From CALCNS01 sp964425745 (GTDB lineage: Bacteria > Bacillota > JAAYKD01), in the NCBI GenBank assembly GCA_964425745.1, contig CAYRNW010000002.1, forward strand, positions 62,001-126,000: a stretch of 64,000 nt of DNA, given 5' to 3'. Positions 59,966 to 64,000 of this stretch are shown piece after piece; position 1 is the first letter of the stretch; each line of letters begins with the position of its first letter. The position numbers and the translations under genes are program-made. A model generated the notes under the pieces. It did no database searches and was not told where the DNA came from. It saw nothing but the letters and a program-made list of their open reading frames with translations.

Positions 59966-61249
59966 ATGTTAAGAGATTGTTCTACGTATCAAGCTTATGT
60001 GCAAATCTTGAAAGAGGAGTTGGTTCCAGCCATGGGCTGTACTGAACCAATTGCTTTAGCTTACGCTGCGGCGAAAGCCAGAGAATTGCTTGGTACAATG
60101 CCAGACCGTGTATTTGTTGAAGCCAGTGGTAGCATTATTAAAAATGTTAAATCGGTAATCGTCCCGAACACAAATCACTTGAAAGGGATTCCAGCCGCAG
60201 TAACTGCAGGAATCGTTGCAGGAAAGGCGGACAAGGAATTAGAAGTCATAGCTTCTGTAACGGCAGAAGAAACTGAGGCGATGAGAGAATTTCTTAATAA
60301 AGTACCAATTGATGTTGTCTTTTGCGATTATGGATTAACCTTTGACATTTCTGTAACGCTGTATCATCAAAAAAACATGTCGAAAGTTCGGATTGTCAAT
60401 TATCATACCAATATCGTATACATGGAGAGAAACGGCGAAGTTTTATTGAATACTCCGATCCAAGGCGAGAGCGAAGAAGGATTGACAGACAGATCGATTT
60501 TAAATTCAAAGGATATCTGGGATTTCGTTGCGAGTGTTGATTTAAATGATGTGCGAATGACCCTTGAAGTACAAAGCAAATACAACATGGCAATTGCCGA
60601 GGAAGGGTTAAACCAGGATTACGGAGCCAGTATTGGCAAAGTGCTTTTGAAAGCATATGGAGATAGTGTATGGGTTAAAGCACGAGCCTACGCTGCAGCG
60701 GGGTCTGATGCACGTATGAGCGGCAGCGAAATGCCAGTCATTATCAACTCTGGAAGCGGAAATCAAGGGATTACGACTTCGGTTCCGGTAATCGTTTATG
60801 CTCGTGAAATGAATATTCCCCATGAAAAATTGCTGAGAGGACTCGTATTGTCAAATCTCTTGACAATTTATCAGAAAACCGGAATTGGCTGCTTGTCTGC
60901 TTATTGTGGTGTTGTCAGCGCCGGTGCTTCTGCCGGTGCAACGATTGCCTATTTGAATGATTGCAGTTATGAAGAAGTCATGCAAGCACTGATCAACTCT
61001 TTGGCGATTGTTTCAGGAATCGTTTGCGATGGAGCAAAACCCTCCTGTGCTGCCAAGATTGCGTCAGCTGTTGAATCGGGGTTGCTAGGTTATGCAATGT
61101 GTCGCCAGGGGAAGCGCTTTTTAGCCGGAGATGGTTTGGTAGACGGGGATTTCGATACAACCATTCAAAACATTGGCCGGTTAGGTAGAATCGGAATGCA
61201 AAAAACGAATGAAGAGATCATCAAAATCATGGTTGGAGTTAAATGCTAA
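59966..61249 (+). CDS. cyuA: L-cysteine desulfidase (CyuA/UPF0597 family), Fe-S dependent
   Basis: A 427-aa protein with the family marks LVPAMGCTEPIALAYAAAKA, VEASGSIIKNVKSVIVP, GSGNQGITTSVPV and TGIGCLSAYCGVVSAGASAGA, plus GIVCDGAKPSCAAKIASAVE. The Cys in MGCTEP and the C-terminal Cys residues are those expected to hold the [4Fe-4S] cluster. It cleaves L-cysteine to sulfide, pyruvate and ammonia. It is 29 bp after the PLP gene. ATG 59966 has GAGGG upstream. Confidence 0.88.
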   Translation: MLRDCSTYQAYVQILKEELVPAMGCTEPIALAYAAAKARELLGTMPDRVFVEASGSIIKNVKSVIVPNTNHLKGIPAAVTAGIVAGKADKELEVIASVTAEETEAMREFLNKVPIDVVFCDYGLTFDISVTLYHQKNMSKVRIVNYHTNIVYMERNGEVLLNTPIQGESEEGLTDRSILNSKDIWDFVASVDLNDVRMTLEVQSKYNMAIAEEGLNQDYGASIGKVLLKAYGDSVWVKARAYAAAGSDARMSGSEMPVIINSGSGNQGITTSVPVIVYAREMNIPHEKLLRGLVLSNLLTIYQKTGIGCLSAYCGVVSAGASAGATIAYLNDCSYEEVMQALINSLAIVSGIVCDGAKPSCAAKIASAVESGLLGYAMCRQGKRFLAGDGLVDGDFDTTIQNIGRLGRIGMQKTNEEIIKIMVGVKC

Positions 61250-61255
61250 GCAATA

Positions 61256-61271
61256 CGTTTCACGTGGAACA
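61256..61271. other. parS: Second, degenerate parS-like site
   Basis: CGTTTCACGTGGAACA differs from the perfect parS at two of 16 bases and keeps the CACGTG core. It is about 4.2 kb from the first site, between cyuA and the next gene. Confidence 0.8.
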
Positions 61272-61293
61272 TTGAAAAGTTGGGGGTTGACCT

Positions 61294-61983
61294 ATGTTTA
61301 GAGTAGAAGAATTTTTCGACTTAAGTCAAGAACCGCTAGCCCATATATTTGAAGGATGTGAAAACGTCTGGGATGTATTACATTTGGTCAAGCAATTTTC
61401 AAGTAGTATGGCTAAACCATTGCTTTTGGGTCAAGTACATCCCAGTGCGGTTTTAGAAGGACCGGTTTATGTAAGTGAAGGTAGCATCATTGAACCGCAT
61501 GTCTACATCAAAGGACCGGTCTACATCGGTAAAAATACGGTTATTCGTCAGGGAGCCTATTTACGCGAGAATAATCTAATCAGCGATTCTTGTATCGTTG
61601 GGCATGCTACGGAGTTGAAAGGCTCGATTATGTTAAGTAATTCACATGCACCACACTTTGCCTATGTGGGGGATAGTGTCCTTGGTAGAGGTGTAAATTT
61701 AGGAGCTGGTACCAAGTTGGCAAACTTCAAATTGACCGGTGATGAAGTTCAAGTTTTATTTGAAGGGCAAAAAATTCCAACGGGGTTGCGAAAATTCGGG
61801 GCTATTCTCGGAGATGGTGTTTCAATTGGTTGCAATGCAGTAACAGCACCAGGAACCGTGATTGGAAAAAATACTTGGATTTATAGCATGGTTTCTTTAC
61901 GAGGCTATATACCTGCGGAACATCTCGTAAAATATGATTATCAAAGGGCTGAAATAACCGCAAAGCAACCCTCCAAAAGGTAA
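61294..61983 (+). CDS. Left-handed beta-helix (hexapeptide) protein, GlmU C-terminal-like
   Basis: A 229-aa protein with hexapeptide repeats from about residue 50 (VHPSAVLEGPVYVSEGSIIE, VYIGKNTVIRQGAYLREN, NLGAGTKLANFKL, ILGDGVSIGCNAVTAPGTVIG). This matches nucleotide-sugar acyltransferases such as the GlmU C-terminal half, without the nucleotidyltransferase domain. The acetyl acceptor is unknown. Confidence 0.78.
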   Translation: MFRVEEFFDLSQEPLAHIFEGCENVWDVLHLVKQFSSSMAKPLLLGQVHPSAVLEGPVYVSEGSIIEPHVYIKGPVYIGKNTVIRQGAYLRENNLISDSCIVGHATELKGSIMLSNSHAPHFAYVGDSVLGRGVNLGAGTKLANFKLTGDEVQVLFEGQKIPTGLRKFGAILGDGVSIGCNAVTAPGTVIGKNTWIYSMVSLRGYIPAEHLVKYDYQRAEITAKQPSKR

Positions 61984-61984
61984 G

Positions 61985-62032
61985 AAAAACCCTTATCCTA
62001 CTCTCTGAATGAGGTTGGATAAGGGTTTTTTT
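61985..62032. terminator. Bidirectional terminator
   Basis: AAAAACCCTTATCC (61985-61998) pairs with GGATAAGGGTTTTT (62017-62030), with an inner 18-nt loop. It lies between convergent genes. Confidence 0.88.
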
Positions 62033-62654
62033 AAAATTCTTTGCGATGATAAATTTGTATCGAGGTTTTGTAGGAGAGCCAAAGTGCCAGAATCAAAAAA
62101 ACAGGGATTAACCATAACCAATTTGTATCGAGGTTTTGGATGAACGCGAGTTCCGGAAACGGACCTTTTACGAGACTTCTCAAGAGAAAGAGCAGTAATA
62201 TCGGAACCAAAACAAGGATCAGCATTAAGTAACGGGCTTTCTCAACTCCAAAATGAAAAATTAGGGGCATTAAAATGGAAATCATCAACAAAGCGGCTCC
62301 TGTAGATGCTAGTATTCCCCAATAGTCTTCTAATACATGTTCTCCCAATAAAGGTAGCAAGATCAAAGTTACAATCAGACTGAATACCAGCGTTAATAAG
62401 CTCAATAAATATTTACTTTGAACCAGTGTTTCTCTGCTCACTGGCATGGTTAGAGCAAATCGGTCCCACTTTGAGCGTTCATCATAGGAGATGGCCGTGA
62501 TTGGTAGTAAGATTGCTAACATGCTGAGCATACCAGATAAGAAGCTAATATCGTTGTTCTGTACCCCTAGAAAGGCATAAAATGCAACCAAAACCAAAAG
62601 AAACTTAGCTTGTTGCTTAAGATTGTAGAGGTCTTTTATCAGTAATCCTTTCAT
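62031..62654 (-). CDS. ABC-2 type exporter permease
   Basis: A 207-aa protein with six membrane segments (KFLLVLVAFYAFLGVQ, MLSMLAILLPITAISYDERSKWDRFALTMPVSRE, YLLSLLTLVFSLIVTLILLPLLG and others). MKGLLIKDLYNLKQQ is a typical start for YtrC/ABC-2 permeases. It shares a base with the end of the ATPase gene, so they are coupled. Confidence 0.85.
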   Translation of the reverse strand: MKGLLIKDLYNLKQQAKFLLVLVAFYAFLGVQNNDISFLSGMLSMLAILLPITAISYDERSKWDRFALTMPVSRETLVQSKYLLSLLTLVFSLIVTLILLPLLGEHVLEDYWGILASTGAALLMISILMPLIFHFGVEKARYLMLILVLVPILLLFLLRSLVKGPFPELAFIQNLDTNWLWLIPVFLILALWLSYKTSIQIYHRKEF

Positions 62655-63499
62655 TATTTTGACTCCTTTGCAGTGAAAATCATGATTTCCTCCAAGCTTG
62701 CCGGGTCAACGCGTAAATCACCATGATATCGATCTTTTCGAATCAGAGTCTCACTACCCATGTTGTAATGTCGCTGACCACAAATGATCTCGGGAGGAAT
62801 CTCGCATAATTGGCCAGAGTCGCACCGTAAAATTCCATACTGTTCTCTCAGGGTTTCTTTACTCTCACAGAAAACAAGTTTTCCACGATGGATAAATGCG
62901 ATATGATCACATACTTTTTCTAAGTCGCTAACGATATGAGAACTCATAAAGACCGAGTTCTCCTCGTCTTGGATAAAATCCAAAAGGAAATCGATGATTT
63001 CCTCACGCACAATGGGATCAAGACCGCTGGTAGCCTCATCCAAAATCAACAGTTTGGCATGATGCGAAAGTGCCACCGCTAAGGAAAGTTTCATTTTCAT
63101 ACCTTTGGAGAAGGTTTTGATTAATTTTTGCCCGGGAAGCCGGAATTTCAGTAGATAGTTATCGAAGATTGTTTCGTCCCAGCTACGGTAAATTTGCTTC
63201 AACATGCTGTTGAGATTTGTAGCAGTAAGATTTTCCGGAAAGCCAACTTCGTCCATGACTACACCTAAGGCTTCTTTGACCTCATTAAAATCACCGCGCG
63301 GATCTCTTCCCAAAATCAATAACTCCCCTTGATCACGATGGATTAAATTTAACATAAGTTTAATGGTGGTCGTTTTCCCTGCTCCATTTTCACCAATAAA
63401 GCCCATAATCGTACCTTTCGGTTGAGAAAACGATATGTTTTGCAGTGCAAAGCCCTCGTATTTCTTGCAAATGTTTTTTAAGACAATCGCTTGCTCCAT
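62654..63499 (-). CDS. ABC exporter ATP-binding protein
   Basis: A 281-aa ATPase: Walker A MGFIGENGAGKTTTIKLML, signature TFSKGMKMKLSLAVALSH, Walker B LLILDEATSGLDP and the switch His in FMSSHIVSDLEKV. It is the middle gene of GntR-ATPase-permease. Confidence 0.92.
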   Translation of the reverse strand: MEQAIVLKNICKKYEGFALQNISFSQPKGTIMGFIGENGAGKTTTIKLMLNLIHRDQGELLILGRDPRGDFNEVKEALGVVMDEVGFPENLTATNLNSMLKQIYRSWDETIFDNYLLKFRLPGQKLIKTFSKGMKMKLSLAVALSHHAKLLILDEATSGLDPIVREEIIDFLLDFIQDEENSVFMSSHIVSDLEKVCDHIAFIHRGKLVFCESKETLREQYGILRCDSGQLCEIPPEIICGQRHYNMGSETLIRKDRYHGDLRVDPASLEEIMIFTAKESK

Positions 63500-63500
63500 T

Positions 63501-63878
63501 TTATGATTCCCCCTTGTAATAAACAGCCAAGGTTTCTTGCAATTCTTTCAATGAAACATTAGCCTTCTTGGCTAGCTCGACAGCTCTTCCTAAATGAGTT
63601 TCAATTTCTCGATAAACCTCTTCTTTTAGAAAAGATAGGTTACCACCGGCAACAAAACTGCCTTTGCCGATAACCGTTATGATGAATCCCTCACGTTCCA
63701 ATTCTTCGTAAGCCCGCTTTGTTGTGATAACACTGACCCGCAATTCTTTGGCTAAGAGTCTCATAGAAGGCAAGGCATCCCCAGCAACCAAAACGCCATG
63801 GAGGATGAGATTTTTTAATTGTTCTACGATTTGATCATAAATTGGTTGAGAACTTCCAGCATTTATGAACAGATTCAA
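63501..63878 (-). CDS. GntR family regulator, YtrA type
   Basis: A 125-aa protein. The winged helix is QPIYDQIVEQLKNLILHGVLVAGDALPSMRLLAKELRVS, with TTKRAYEELEREGFIITVIGKGSFV. The short C-terminal dimer helix places it in the YtrA subgroup, which controls ABC exporters. TTG 63878 has AAAGGGGG upstream. It is the first gene of the exporter operon, 1 bp before the ATPase gene. Confidence 0.9.
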   Translation of the reverse strand: MNLFINAGSSQPIYDQIVEQLKNLILHGVLVAGDALPSMRLLAKELRVSVITTKRAYEELEREGFIITVIGKGSFVAGGNLSFLKEEVYREIETHLGRAVELAKKANVSLKELQETLAVYYKGES

Positions 63879-63904
63879 GGGAATCCCCCTTTCAATTGCG
63901 ATTA

Positions 63905-63927
63905 TTGTATATACACATTATATACAA
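63905..63927. promoter_or_regulatory. GntR/YtrA operator
   Basis: TTGTATATA-N5-TATATACAA, a perfect 9-bp inverted repeat that covers the -10 box of the exporter operon. This indicates autorepression. Confidence 0.8.
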
Positions 63928-63944
63928 TATTTGAAAAATGTCAA
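63917..63944 (-). promoter_or_regulatory. Promoter of the GntR-ABC exporter operon
   Basis: TTGACA (63939-63944), a 16-nt spacer and TATAAT (63917-63922) on the minus strand. Confidence 0.88.
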
Positions 63945-64000
63945 GAAGAATCCATTGAGAATTTGTCAGATTTGGGATATCTCCTGTCGGTACCCGAAAA

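Noticed and set aside
1..64000. CRISPR arrays, insertion sequences, prophage or integrative elements
   Set aside because: No spaced repeats, transposase, integrase or phage genes were found; gene order around the origin is intact.

Overview
The window reads as chromosomal DNA of an anaerobic, low-to-moderate GC Bacillota (Clostridia-like) bacterium, spanning the replication origin. The origin-side order is typical of Firmicutes: dnaA-dnaN-S4 protein-recF-remB-gyrB-gyrA leftward, and rpmH-rnpA-yidD-yidC-jag-mnmE-mnmG-rsmG rightward, followed by parA-parB with a perfect parS. UGA is decoded as selenocysteine in at least one gene. A Mop-type molybdenum hydroxylase, [4Fe-4S] ferredoxin-fused enzymes and an Fe-S cysteine desulfidase also point to an anaerobe. 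Many genes start with TTG behind a strong Shine-Dalgarno sequence. I see no transposase, integrase, prophage, CRISPR array or rRNA gene.

Left arm (1-18000). It starts with a truncated LysM/G5 cell-wall protein and a tRNA-Thr/tRNA-Gly pair. Next comes a four-gene O-acylation module (SGNH hydrolase, DUF4358-like lipoprotein, MBOAT acyltransferase, DHHW/AlgX-like protein), then a selenocysteine peroxiredoxin with an in-frame TGA at the peroxidatic position. After that are GNAT, DUF2156 and AAA+ genes on the minus strand, DegV, a ferredoxin-fused aldo/keto reductase, an SLH/BsuPI-like secreted protein, an M20 amidohydrolase, a divergent PlsC-like protein, a fructokinase plus D-lyxose/mannose isomerase pair, and a Qnr-like pentapeptide-repeat protein.

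Molybdenum hydroxylase locus (18151-33713). A single-chain 971-aa hydroxylase (two [2Fe-2S] domains and a Moco domain, no FAD domain) is followed by a large flavin/Fe-S/CCG-domain partner, a small zinc-ribbon protein, a radical SAM protein, a methyltransferase, a short CoA-ligase-like protein and a PpnP-like nucleoside phosphorylase. Then come a MocA-like cytidylyltransferase fused to a ModE-type helix-turn-helix, an NTPase-HD fusion, XdhC, a FecCD-type ABC importer with its binding lipoprotein, and a DUF4213/DUF364 metal-chelation protein. The genes are co-directional and mostly overlapping or a few bases apart. I read them as one system: metal uptake, cofactor cytidylation and sulfuration, the enzyme, and its electron partner. 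The radical SAM/methyltransferase/ligase part has no function that I know of and is the best candidate for undescribed chemistry.

Middle (33766-38290): an orphan amino-acid-type binding lipoprotein, a DUF2207 membrane protein, a zinc-ribbon membrane protein, Tag glycosylase and a class A pyrophosphatase.

Origin region (38302-64000): gyrase, replication initiation, oriC with DnaA boxes (and a second DnaA-box cluster between gyrB and remB), the rpmH-to-rsmG operon, type I IPP isomerase, an M20 amidohydrolase, an unknown membrane protein and parAB. Then follow a class V aminotransferase that lacks the usual catalytic cysteine, next to an Fe-S L-cysteine desulfidase, a left-handed beta-helix protein, and a GntR-controlled ABC exporter with a clear operator.
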